A DNA stretch of 64,000 nucleotides from Streptomyces pinistramenti. GTDB lineage: Bacteria > Actinomycetota > Actinomycetes > Streptomycetales > Streptomycetaceae. Below, one piece after another: positions 52,050 to 59,775 of the stretch (its first letter is position 1; each line of letters begins with the position of its first letter). The stretch spans positions 1 to 64,000 of the forward strand of contig NZ_JAJCXB010000020.1 in the NCBI RefSeq assembly GCF_020564935.1, read 5' to 3'. The notes below the pieces were generated by a model, which was given only the letters and a program-made list of their open reading frames with translations, ran no database searches and had not been told where the DNA came from. The position numbers were made by a program, and so were the translations under genes.

Positions 52050-53542
52050 GAACTGCTCTCCTTCTTCGGGGGAGTTCGCGGTGCGTGGTGCGGGAGTGGT
52101 TCGGGTGGGGCGGCGAGTTCGCCGAGGCGGATGGGCTGGGCGATCGGGCGGCGGTGCGGTCCTGCCACCGGCAGGCCGTCGGCCGGATCGCCGCTCAGCC
52201 TGGTGTGGAGTTCGGCGACCGTGGGGCCGCAGACCCGCGCCTGGCAGGGGCCGAGGCCGGCCCGGGTCGCCAGCTTGGCGACCCGGGGGGACGCGCCCGC
52301 CGGGTCGCACGCGGCCCGGCACAGCGAGGCGTAGTCGGTCTCCTCGCAGCGGCAGATGACGGTTTCCGGGCGCAGCCATCCGGGCCAGGCGGCGCCGATG
52401 GGGTGGGCCCGTGCGAGGCGTTCGGCGAAGGCCCGGCCCTGGTCCCGGCTGCGGCGCAGCCGTCGCACGGCGGGCGCGGCCGGGTCGCCGCCGCCCGCGA
52501 TCCATCCGGCGACGGCGCCTTCGGCCCGCGCCGCGGGGGCGCCCGCGATGCCGGTGATCTCGCCTGCCGCGTACACCTCGGGGCGGCTGGTGCGCTGGTC
52601 GTCGTCGGTGTCCACGAACGGGCCCGCGGCGGTGGTGCGGAGTGCGCAGCCGGCGGCCAGCGGGAGTTCGAGCTGCGGGCTGAAGCCGTGGGTGACGCAC
52701 AGGGCGTCCGCCGCTGTGGTGTGTTCGCTGCCCGGCACCACCGACCAGTCGGGGCGCAGCCGGGCGCTGACGACCTCTTCCACGCGGCCGTCGCCGCGCG
52801 CCTCGATGACCGTGCGGCCGGTGCGGTAGGGCACCCGGTGGCGGAGCAACGCGGAGGTGTAGATGGCGAGTTCGCCGGTCTTGCCGGCCTGTGCGGCGAG
52901 TTCCCAGGGGCGCCGGGACCAGCCGCGTGCCACGGTGGACGGCGGGTTGGCCTCCAGAACCGCCGACACCCGGGATCCGGCCTCCAGCAGTGCTGCGGCC
53001 ACCGGGAGCAGGAACGGTCCGCTGCCGGCGACCGTGACGTGGTCGCCGACGACCACCCGCTCCCCCTTGGCCAGCGCCTGCGCCGCGCCTGCGGTGAACA
53101 CGCCGGGCAACTCCCAGCCGGGGAAGGGCAGTACGCGGTCGTGCGCGCCGACGGCGAGCAGCAGCGCGTCGGGGTCCAGGGTGTGGCGGGTGCGTCCGGC
53201 GCCGTCGGCGGGGCCGCGCAGCAGGTGGAGCCGTGGCGGCCCGGTCTCTTCGGGGGCCGGTCGCTCCAGCGCCCACACCGTGGTCTCGGGCAGCCAGGTG
53301 CAGTGCGGGTGGGCCAGCACCCGTCGGCGGCGCCGGTCGAAGGCGTGCCAGCCGTGCTGGAGGCGCTCGGGGTGTGCGGCGTCGTAGGCATCGGGCAGCA
53401 TCCGGTGGTACTGGCCGCCGGGCTGCTCCGCCGAGTCGATCAGCGTCACGCGGGCGCCGGCGCCGAGCGCGGCGTCCGCAGCGGCGAGGCCCGCGGGTCC
53501 GGCGCCGACGACGGCGACGTGCCGGGGCACCCTCGTGGTCAT
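52046..53542 (-). CDS. FAD-dependent subunit of D-hydroxyproline dehydrogenase-like complex (HcnB type)
   Basis: 498 residues. The FAD loop is VVGAGPAGLAAADAAL, the second dinucleotide loop VTVAGSGPFLLPVAAAL, and the C-terminal BFD-like [2Fe-2S] domain has CRCEE and GLGPCQARVCG. It resembles LhpE/HcnB-type subunits that shuttle electrons in D-amino acid dehydrogenases. ATG 53542 has GGAGG upstream. It overlaps the small iron-sulfur gene and the DapA-like gene by 4 nt each, a tightly coupled operon. Confidence 0.85.
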   Translation of the reverse strand: MTTRVPRHVAVVGAGPAGLAAADAALGAGARVTLIDSAEQPGGQYHRMLPDAYDAAHPERLQHGWHAFDRRRRRVLAHPHCTWLPETTVWALERPAPEETGPPRLHLLRGPADGAGRTRHTLDPDALLLAVGAHDRVLPFPGWELPGVFTAGAAQALAKGERVVVGDHVTVAGSGPFLLPVAAALLEAGSRVSAVLEANPPSTVARGWSRRPWELAAQAGKTGELAIYTSALLRHRVPYRTGRTVIEARGDGRVEEVVSARLRPDWSVVPGSEHTTAADALCVTHGFSPQLELPLAAGCALRTTAAGPFVDTDDDQRTSRPEVYAAGEITGIAGAPAARAEGAVAGWIAGGGDPAAPAVRRLRRSRDQGRAFAERLARAHPIGAAWPGWLRPETVICRCEETDYASLCRAACDPAGASPRVAKLATRAGLGPCQARVCGPTVAELHTRLSGDPADGLPVAGPHRRPIAQPIRLGELAAPPEPLPHHAPRTPPKKESSS

Positions 53543-53892
53543 CGCTCCTCCGTTCCGGGCGTCCCGTCCGCCGTCGGCGGCGGGTTGCGGTCCGTGTGCC
53601 GGGACTGGGTGGTGACCTCGTCGCCGTCCTGGGCGCGGCGTCGGCAGGCGCGTACGTCGCGTTCCGCGTTGACGGTGACCAGGCAGTCGAAGCAGACGCC
53701 GATGCCGCAGAACACTCCGCGGGCGGCGCCGGACGGCCCGCGGCGCCAGGCCAGGCGGCCGGCGGCGAGCAGCACTCCGGCGAGGCTCTGGCCGGCGATC
53801 CCGTCCGCCGGTTCGCCGTCGACGGTGATCCGGAGCGGCCGGTCCCGCCGTCCGGTGGCGTCGGACCCGGCCGGGACGCGTCGGGGGCTCAT
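53539..53892 (-). CDS. Small [2Fe-2S] subunit (HcnA/LhpF type)
   Basis: 117 residues. A ferredoxin fold with the cysteine motif FCGIGVCFDCLVTVN and a further Cys in VRACRR gives the four ligands for a [2Fe-2S] cluster. The family's length is about 90-110 residues; here the C-terminus has an extra proline-rich tail. It overlaps both neighbours by 4 nt. It should pass electrons between the two FAD subunits of the dehydrogenase. Confidence 0.83.
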   Translation of the reverse strand: MSPRRVPAGSDATGRRDRPLRITVDGEPADGIAGQSLAGVLLAAGRLAWRRGPSGAARGVFCGIGVCFDCLVTVNAERDVRACRRRAQDGDEVTTQSRHTDRNPPPTADGTPGTEER

Positions 53893-55097
53893 ACCGTCTC
53901 CTCACTGCCGGGATGTGCGGCGGCGTTCAGTACGGCCGGGCGGTCCACCCGGAAGGGGGCCGGGTCGATCTCCGTAGGCCGGCCCAGCATCAGGTGGCGC
54001 ACCAGGCGTGCGGTGCCCACCGAGAGGCCGATGCCGGCGCCTTCGTGGCCGCTGACGTGCCAGAGTCCTGGCAGGCGGGGGTCGGGGCCGATGACGGGCA
54101 GGTGATCGGGGACGTAGGGGCGGAAGCCGCCGTAGGCGCGCATCACCGGGACGCCCGCCAGGCCGGGGAACAGGCGCAGCGCCTTGGCGGCGACGGCCGA
54201 CAGCACGTCGGGCCGCAGCCGGTCGTCGAAGCCGACGCGGCGGCGTGAGGAGCCCAGCAGGACGCTGCCGGCCCGGGTGGATTCCACCACCGCCGAGGTC
54301 TGGAGGTCTTCGGAGCTGCTGCCGACCGCGCCCACGTAGTCGGCGTCGTAGACCTTGTGGAAGACCGTCGGGGGCAGCGGGGTGGTGACCAGGACGTCGC
54401 CACGCCGGGGCCGGACGTCGACCGGTGCGCCGAGGCGGGCGGCGAGGTCGCCCGACCACGGCCCGGCGGCGTTGATGCACAGGTCCGTGCCGAGGCGTCC
54501 TGCCGTGGTGTGTATCCCGGTGAGGCGGCCGCCCCGGGTGAGTGCGCCGAGCACTTCGCAGCCGGTCCGCAGGGTCGCTCCGGTCGCGAGTGCGTCGGCG
54601 AGCAGGGCGGTGGCCGCCGCGGCGGGCTGTACCTGGGCGTCGTCGGGGTAGTGCAGGGCCGCGGTGTGGTCGCGGGTGACGAAGGGCTCGGCGTCGGCGA
54701 GCGCGTCGGCGTCGAGGACGTCGGCCCGCACGCTCGCCGTGCGCTGGGCGGCGGCGAAGGCGGACAGTTCCCGTGCGCCCGCTTCGGTGGTCGCAACGAC
54801 GATGCCGCCCTTGGGTTCCCACTCGACCGCCGCGGCCGCTTCGGCGCCGCGGGCGGATCCTTCGGCGATGGCGGCCAGTACTTCGGGCCAGAGCCGCCGG
54901 GAGAGCTGGGCGAGTTGGAGTTCGGGGCCGGGGCCCTTGTCGGAGACGAGGACGTTGCCCTCGCCGTGCGAGGTGGTCGCGGCGGCGGCGCCTCCCCGGT
55001 CGACGACGGTGACGTCGAAGCCGGCCTGTGCCAGTTCGCGGGCGCAGGCGGCGCCGACGATGCCGGCGCCCAGCACGGTCACGCGCGTTCCGTACAT
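53889..55097 (-). CDS. DadA-like FAD oxidoreductase, D-hydroxyproline dehydrogenase catalytic subunit
   Basis: 402 residues, DAO/glycine oxidase family. The FAD loop is VLGAGIVGAACARELAQAG, with TTSHGEGNVLVSD near the flavin, a C-terminal VSGHEGAGIGLSVGTA loop and GGFRPYVPDHLPVIGP. It should oxidise cis-4-hydroxy-D-proline to the imine. ATG 55097 follows a palindromic operator by 12 nt. It is the first gene of the operon. A separate role as a general D-amino acid dehydrogenase cannot be excluded. Confidence 0.86.
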   Translation of the reverse strand: MYGTRVTVLGAGIVGAACARELAQAGFDVTVVDRGGAAAATTSHGEGNVLVSDKGPGPELQLAQLSRRLWPEVLAAIAEGSARGAEAAAAVEWEPKGGIVVATTEAGARELSAFAAAQRTASVRADVLDADALADAEPFVTRDHTAALHYPDDAQVQPAAAATALLADALATGATLRTGCEVLGALTRGGRLTGIHTTAGRLGTDLCINAAGPWSGDLAARLGAPVDVRPRRGDVLVTTPLPPTVFHKVYDADYVGAVGSSSEDLQTSAVVESTRAGSVLLGSSRRRVGFDDRLRPDVLSAVAAKALRLFPGLAGVPVMRAYGGFRPYVPDHLPVIGPDPRLPGLWHVSGHEGAGIGLSVGTARLVRHLMLGRPTEIDPAPFRVDRPAVLNAAAHPGSEETV

Positions 55098-55109
55098 CGA
55101 CTCCCCATT

Positions 55110-55127
55110 CGTTCGCTTTAACGAACG
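55110..55127. promoter_or_regulatory. XRE-cupin operator, copy 1 (operon promoter)
   Basis: CGTTCG-CTTTAA-CGAACG is a perfect 18-bp inverted repeat 12 nt upstream of the dadA-like start. Confidence 0.78.
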
Positions 55128-55200
55128 CGATGAGGCTATGGCGGGGCCCGGTACGTGTCAATGGTCCGCACGGGAATGCCGCGAGGGCTCCGGGAGGCCG

Positions 55201-55809
55201 CTATTCCGGGGTGCCGGGCACCGCGTGCGGCGCCTTCCGATGCAGTTGCTGATCCGCTCGGTACTCCAGCAGGAGGACCGAGCGGACGGCGCCTTCGGGT
55301 GCCGCGTAGGTGTGCGGCAGGGCGGCGTCGAAGCCGACGTAGTCGCCGGGGCTCAGCTCCACCTCGTGCCCGTCCACCGTCACGCCGAGTCTGCCGGCCT
55401 GCACGATGGTGTGCTCGGTGCCGACGTGGCCGAGCGAGTCCCGCCGGCTGCCGTCCTGCACCTGCTGGTCGTAGATCTCGATGATGGCGTCGCCCGACTC
55501 GATCCGGTGCAGCGGGCGCAGGTCGACGCCCTCGCCGCTGAGCACTTCGACCTGGTCGGCGCGGACCACGGTCAGGCCCCTGGGCGGGCGGGTGTCCAGG
55601 AGGTCGGAGACCGGCACTTCGAGGGCGCGGGACAGGTTGAACACCGTCTCGATGGTGGGGTTCCCGGTGCCCGACTCCAGTTGGGACAGCGTCGCCTTGC
55701 CGATCTTGGAGCGCCGGGACAGCTCGGAGATCGACAGCCCTCGCTGGGTTCTGGCCCGTTTGAGGTTGGCTGCCACCATGTCCCGGACCGAGCCGTCGGG
55801 AACGCTCAC
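55201..55809 (-). CDS. XRE-family regulator with cupin sensor domain
   Basis: 202 residues. HTH of the XRE/Cro type at about 10-65 (LKRARTQRGLSISELSRRSK, then GKATLSQLESGTGNPTIETV) plus a C-terminal cupin (about 125-190; VELSPGDYVGFDAALPHTYA). This two-domain type usually controls amino acid or polyamine catabolism. GTG 55809 has a perfect AAGGAG 6 nt upstream; ATG 55824 and 55851 are further in-frame options, the last inside the operator. It is on the same strand as the hydroxyproline-type operon, with operator copies in both promoters. Confidence 0.85.
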   Translation of the reverse strand: MSVPDGSVRDMVAANLKRARTQRGLSISELSRRSKIGKATLSQLESGTGNPTIETVFNLSRALEVPVSDLLDTRPPRGLTVVRADQVEVLSGEGVDLRPLHRIESGDAIIEIYDQQVQDGSRRDSLGHVGTEHTIVQAGRLGVTVDGHEVELSPGDYVGFDAALPHTYAAPEGAVRSVLLLEYRADQQLHRKAPHAVPGTPE

Positions 55810-55832
55810 ATCGCTCTCCTTCATTTCCCTGC

Positions 55833-55884
55833 CGTTCGGTTTAACGAACACTCTTCCTGGAGAGAGCGTTCGCTTTAACGATCA
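55833..55884. promoter_or_regulatory. XRE-cupin operators, copies 2 and 3 (autoregulatory)
   Basis: CGTTCG-GTTTAA-CGAACA (55833-55850) and CGTTCG-CTTTAA-CGATCA (55867-55884) lie 34 bp apart in the promoter of the regulator gene and match the operator at 55110. Confidence 0.72.
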
Positions 55885-55945
55885 GTGTTGAGCCTCGCGC
55901 CCCCCGGTGCAACCAGCGCCGGCGTCGTCCCCGCCCGTCCCGCGC

Positions 55946-55973
55946 GTGATAAATTTGTATACAAGGTGTATGC
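55946..55973. promoter_or_regulatory. GntR operator in front of gntR
   Basis: The perfect core TTGTATACAA (55955-55964) is followed after 3 nt by GTATGC (55968-55973). The layout matches the 28-bp palindrome at 59002, but the left outer arm has decayed. A GATAAA -10-like box lies at 55948-55953. Confidence 0.68.
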
Positions 55974-55999
55974 ACACGGGGATCAGGAAATGGGGAACG

Positions 56000-56626
56000 G
56001 TGCAGTCGGGGCGAGAGAAGGCGTACGCGTATCTCAAGGATGTCGTGCTGACCGATCCGGAGATGCAGGACCGGTTTCTGTCCGAGCAGGACATCGCGGA
56101 CCGGATCGGCGTCTCGCGCACCCCGATCCGGGAGGCCCTGCTGCTGCTCGCCGCCGAGGACCTCGTGCGTCTCGTTCCCAAACGCGGGGCACACATCGCT
56201 CCGCTGACGGCACGTGAGATCGGCGAACTCATGGTAATGCGCGGCCTCATCGAGAAGTTCGCGGCCGAGCACACCACCGCGCGCGGCAGCGCCCCGGTCG
56301 GCGAGATGGCCGAAGTCCTGGCGCTCCAGGAGACGTTGCGGGGCGAGGACAGCGCCAAGGAGTTCATCGCCGCCGATCACCGTTTCCATGCCACCCTCGT
56401 GGCCGGCGTCGGCAACGCGCTGATGAGCCGTCAGTACGATGCCCTGCGCAGCCGCCAGATCCGGGCCGGCGTCATCGCGCTGTACCAGTCGGGCGACCGG
56501 CGCGGTGAAGTGCTCGCCGAACACCGCCAGATCCTGGACCGGTTGACGGAAGGCGACGCCGCGGGCGCCTGCACGGCGATCGAGAGCCACATCGAGGCCA
56601 CCCAGCGCATCCTGCTGTCGTCCTAG
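56000..56626 (+). CDS. GntR-family regulator (FadR/FCD subfamily)
   Basis: 208 residues. Winged helix at about 5-70 (EQDIADRIGVSRTPIREALL, then LAAEDLVRLVPKRGAHIAPL) and an all-helical FCD ligand domain (about 80-205) with the metal-site residues DHRFHATLV and EHRQILDRL plus ESHIEATQ. FCD regulators sense carboxylates. GTG 56000 has AGGAAATGGGGA upstream; ATG 55970 lies inside the operator. Its sites at 55946 and 59002 suggest it controls itself and the MFS/DUF2848 pair. Confidence 0.84.
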   Translation: MQSGREKAYAYLKDVVLTDPEMQDRFLSEQDIADRIGVSRTPIREALLLLAAEDLVRLVPKRGAHIAPLTAREIGELMVMRGLIEKFAAEHTTARGSAPVGEMAEVLALQETLRGEDSAKEFIAADHRFHATLVAGVGNALMSRQYDALRSRQIRAGVIALYQSGDRRGEVLAEHRQILDRLTEGDAAGACTAIESHIEATQRILLSS

Positions 56627-56666
56627 GACGCGCCCGCACCGTCGGCCGCCCGGAACGGGCGGCACG

Positions 56667-56712
56667 CAGGGGCGCCCTGCCGGGGTTCGTACGACCCGGC
56701 AGGGCGCCCCTG
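56667..56712. terminator. Strong bidirectional terminator
   Basis: A perfect 18-bp stem (56667-56684 with 56695-56712) and 10-nt loop lie between the convergent gntR and nitrilase genes, 11 nt from the latter's stop. Confidence 0.82.
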
Positions 56713-56722
56713 TGCACAGGCT

Positions 56723-57517
56723 CTACAGCCGGCGGTTGTCCAGCACCGCGACGGCCCGGCGGACGCGTGCGGTCTCCTCCGTGTCGATGTCGGCGACGTG
56801 CAGGCGGGGGGCCGTGTCGAGGCGTACGCGTACGGTGCCGTCGGGGGCGGCGAGGATGCTGTTGCCGATGCCGGTGGGCGCCTTCGTGGGCTGCTCCGGG
56901 TCCGCGTCCGGGCCGGGAGCGGCCTGTCCGACGGCCGCCAGCCAGACCGTGGCGTCCAACGCCCGTGCCCGCACCAGGAGTTCCCACTGCTCGCGCTTGC
57001 CGGGGCCCGCGCCCCACGAGGCGGGCAGGACGCTGACGGTCGCTCCCGCGTCGGCATGCGCCCGGAACAGTTCGGGGAACCGCAGGTCGTAGCAGGTGGC
57101 CAGGCCGACCTTGACCCCGTCGACGTCGATGGTCACCACCCGGTCACCCGCCGCGACGGTGTCGGATTCGCGGAACCCGAACGCGTCGTACAGGTGGATC
57201 TTGTCGTAGGAGTCCTCCACGCCGGGACCGGTCGCCAGCAGGGTGTTGGCCACCCGGCCGTCGGGGGCGGGGGTGAACATGCCGGCGACGACCGTGACTC
57301 CGGTCTCGCGGGCGACCTCGCGGACGCCTTCGGCCCAGGGCCCGTCCAGCGGTTCGGCCAGCGGGGCGAGCGGAATCCCGAAGCACGCCATGGCCGCCTC
57401 CGGCAGGACGGCCAGCCGCGCGCCTTCGTGTGCCGCGCGGCGCACATGGTCCTGGACCGCCGCGAGATTCTCCTTCGGTTCGGTCGACGACGTCATCTGG
57501 CAGAGCGCGATACGCAT
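56723..57517 (-). CDS. Carbon-nitrogen hydrolase (nitrilase superfamily amidase)
   Basis: 264 residues. The catalytic triad is Glu40 in LPEAAM, Lys106 in YDKIHLYDAF and Cys142 in ATCYDLRFPE. The motifs fit the omega-amidase / Nit2-like branch, which hydrolyses terminal amides of dicarboxylates, or a deaminated-glutathione amidase. ATG 57517 starts at the family N-terminus (MRIALCQMTS). It lies downstream of the MFS gene on the same strand (62-bp gap) and may be in its operon and under GntR control. Confidence 0.85.
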   Translation of the reverse strand: MRIALCQMTSSTEPKENLAAVQDHVRRAAHEGARLAVLPEAAMACFGIPLAPLAEPLDGPWAEGVREVARETGVTVVAGMFTPAPDGRVANTLLATGPGVEDSYDKIHLYDAFGFRESDTVAAGDRVVTIDVDGVKVGLATCYDLRFPELFRAHADAGATVSVLPASWGAGPGKREQWELLVRARALDATVWLAAVGQAAPGPDADPEQPTKAPTGIGNSILAAPDGTVRVRLDTAPRLHVADIDTEETARVRRAVAVLDNRRL

Positions 57518-57579
57518 ATCCGGTTCCGCTTCCTCTCGTGTCGTACTGCTGTGGTGGGGCCGGCGGGTGTCCCGCCGTG

Positions 57580-58965
57580 TCAGGTGCGGCCGCCCGCAGG
57601 GGCCTGGTCCGCCGCTGCCCGTACGGCGGCGTTCCGGGTGTACTCCTCATCCTCGTCGTGGTCCGCCTCCCTGCCCAGCAGCACCCCCACGATGGTGACC
57701 ACGGCGGCGGCGGCCAGGTACAGGGCCAGCGGCAGCCACGTCCCGAACGCGCCCAGCAGCGCGGTGAAGAGCAGTGGTGCCACGGCGCCGCCGATCACCC
57801 CGGCCAGTGTGTACGCGAGGGAGGAGCCGGTGTACCGCAGCCGGGGGCTGAACTGCTCGGCGACGAAGGCGGCCTGCGGGCCGTAGAGGAACGAGTGGAT
57901 CACCAGTGCCACCAGGACGCCCACGGCGAGCAGGGGCCACGAGCCGCCGGCGGCCAGCGGGAAGAACACGAAGGGCCACGCGGCGGCCGCCACGGCGCCC
58001 CAGAGGTACATCCGGCGCCGGTTCCAGCGGTCCGACAGCGCACCGGCCAGCGGGATCAGCACGATTTGCAGCGCCGAGCCGATGAGGACGGCGGTCAGCG
58101 CCTTGCCGCGTGCCATGCCGAGTTGTTCGGTGGCGTAGGTGAGGACGAAGACGGTGAACATCGCGTAGAGCACGTCCGGCGCGACCCGGCACAGGACGGC
58201 CGCCGCCAGGGCCCGCGGCTGGGTGGTGAACACCTCGCGGATGGGCGCCTGCGGCCGGTCGCCGCTCGCCTCCATGGCCTTGAAGACCGGCGTCTCCTCC
58301 AGCCGTACCCGGATCCACAGCCCGAAGGCCACGAGCACGCCGGACAGCAGGAACGCGATCCGCCAGCCCCAGGCGAGGAACTGCGGCTCGGTGAGCAGTG
58401 CACCGAGGGCGGCCAGGACGCCGTTGGCCATCAGGTTTCCGGCCGGCGGGCCGATCTGGGCGGCCGATGCCCAGAAGCCGCGCCGCCGGGTGTCGCCGTA
58501 CTCGCTGGTGAGCAGGACGGCGCCGCCCCATTCGCCGCCGACGCCGACGCCCTGCGCGAAGCGGAGCACGACCAGCAGGATCGGGGCGGCCGGGCCGATG
58601 ACGGCCTGGGTCGGCAGCAGGCCGATCAGCAAGGTGGCGGTCCCGATCAGCACCAGCGTCGCCACCAGCACCTTCTTGCGGCCGATGACGTCTCCGAGCC
58701 GGCCGAAGAGGAATCCGCCGAGGGGACGCGAGAGGTACCCGACGGCGTAGGTGGAGAACGCCAGCAGGGTGCCGGTCAGCGGGTCCTCCGACGGAAAGAA
58801 GAGCTTTCCGAAGACGAGCGCCGATGCCGCCGAGTAGACCGCGAAGTCGTACCACTCCAGCGAGGTGCCGGTCAGGCTGGCGATGAAGGCGCGCACCATC
58901 GCGCCGCGGCCTGGGGCGGCCGTCCCTCCGAGGAGCTTCGCTCCCTCGTGTTCTTCGTTGTCCAT
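57580..58965 (-). CDS. MFS metabolite/proton symporter (MHS family)
   Basis: 461 residues, 12 membrane segments. SLTGTSLEWYDFAVY is the first-helix motif of MHS permeases, and RPLGGFLFGRLGDVIGRKK is the MFS loop 2-3 signature. LRFAQGVGVGGEWGGAVLL and RRRGFWASAAQIGPPAGNL complete the family pattern. These symporters take up organic acids or zwitterions such as citrate, shikimate or betaine. ATG 58965 follows GAGGTGG. It is divergent from DUF2848 over a 28-bp palindrome. Confidence 0.86.
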   Translation of the reverse strand: MDNEEHEGAKLLGGTAAPGRGAMVRAFIASLTGTSLEWYDFAVYSAASALVFGKLFFPSEDPLTGTLLAFSTYAVGYLSRPLGGFLFGRLGDVIGRKKVLVATLVLIGTATLLIGLLPTQAVIGPAAPILLVVLRFAQGVGVGGEWGGAVLLTSEYGDTRRRGFWASAAQIGPPAGNLMANGVLAALGALLTEPQFLAWGWRIAFLLSGVLVAFGLWIRVRLEETPVFKAMEASGDRPQAPIREVFTTQPRALAAAVLCRVAPDVLYAMFTVFVLTYATEQLGMARGKALTAVLIGSALQIVLIPLAGALSDRWNRRRMYLWGAVAAAAWPFVFFPLAAGGSWPLLAVGVLVALVIHSFLYGPQAAFVAEQFSPRLRYTGSSLAYTLAGVIGGAVAPLLFTALLGAFGTWLPLALYLAAAAVVTIVGVLLGREADHDEDEEYTRNAAVRAAADQAPAGGRT

Positions 58966-59001
58966 GGTCAGGGCCACCTCGTTCTCAGTTGCTGCTCCTC
59001 G

Positions 59002-59029
59002 GCATACTTGCTGTATACAGGTCGTATGC
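59002..59029. promoter_or_regulatory. 28-bp palindrome, GntR operator between MFS and DUF2848 genes
   Basis: GCATAC-n3-CTGTATACAG-n3-GTATGC is fully symmetric in its arms and core. Both the core and the outer half-site recur at 55955-55973 in front of gntR. Confidence 0.75.
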
Positions 59030-59082
59030 GCAACCCTTCGAGGGGAATCGCTCCTGCGCAACCGATGTGACCTGGAGGAACC

Positions 59083-59775
59083 ATGGCCGCCCTGATCTTC
59101 GAACTTCCCGACGGAACACAGCGCGACGTGACCGTGGCCCGGCTGCTGAACGCCGGGTACGCGGGCCGCAGCCAGGAGGACGTGGCCGCGCACGTGGCGG
59201 AGCTGGCCGAGATCGGCGTGCCCGCGCCGTCCACCATCCCCGCCCTGTACCCCGTGGCGCCCTACCTGGCCCAGCAGACCGGCACCGTTCCCGTCCAGCA
59301 TGCCCGCACCTCGGGCGAGGCCGAGTGGGCTCTGGTCGTGGACTCCACCGGCGACCTGCTGCTCACGGCGGCCTGCGACCACACCGACCGCGCCCTGGAA
59401 GCGCACGGCGTGGCCTGGAGCAAGAACGCGGGCCCCGATGTCCTGGCCCGCGCCGCCTGGCGGCTGTCCGATGTCGCCGACCGCCTCGACAGCCTGACCC
59501 TGCGCGCGTGGGTGACCCCGGTCGGCAAGGACGACGAGATCCTCATCCAGGACGGCACCGCCGGCGAACTGCTTCCCCCGCACTACTGGACCGACGCGCT
59601 GCGCGAGCGCGGCGAACTGGAGCCCGGCACGGTGCTCATCTCCGGGACGATCCCGATGCGGGAAGGCGTCGACCAGTTCGCGGGCCGCTGGCGCGTCGAA
59701 CTGGGCGACCCGGCCACCGGCCAGGTCATCGAGCTGGCCTACGACGTGGTGCCGATGCCCGAGCCGATCGGCTGA
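59083..59775 (+). CDS. DUF2848 family protein
   Basis: 230 residues of a conserved family of unproven function with a fumarylacetoacetate-hydrolase-like fold suggested by family knowledge. Visible features are YPVAPYLAQQTGTVPVQ, EWALVVDSTGDLLLTAACDH and EPGTVLISGTIPMREGVDQF. Such folds often act as metal-dependent C-C hydrolases or decarboxylases on keto acids, but no reaction is shown here. ATG 59083 has GGAGG 5 nt upstream. It is divergent from the MHS symporter, which may bring in its substrate, and its 3' end overlaps the convergent lysR by 37 bp. Confidence 0.8.
   Translation: MAALIFELPDGTQRDVTVARLLNAGYAGRSQEDVAAHVAELAEIGVPAPSTIPALYPVAPYLAQQTGTVPVQHARTSGEAEWALVVDSTGDLLLTAACDHTDRALEAHGVAWSKNAGPDVLARAAWRLSDVADRLDSLTLRAWVTPVGKDDEILIQDGTAGELLPPHYWTDALRERGELEPGTVLISGTIPMREGVDQFAGRWRVELGDPATGQVIELAYDVVPMPEPIG

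Noticed and set aside
48498..55097. Calling the operon a hydrogen cyanide synthase (hcnABC) cluster
   Set aside because: The three oxidoreductase subunits resemble Hcn proteins, but the epimerase, DapA-like deaminase and permease fit hydroxyproline catabolism.
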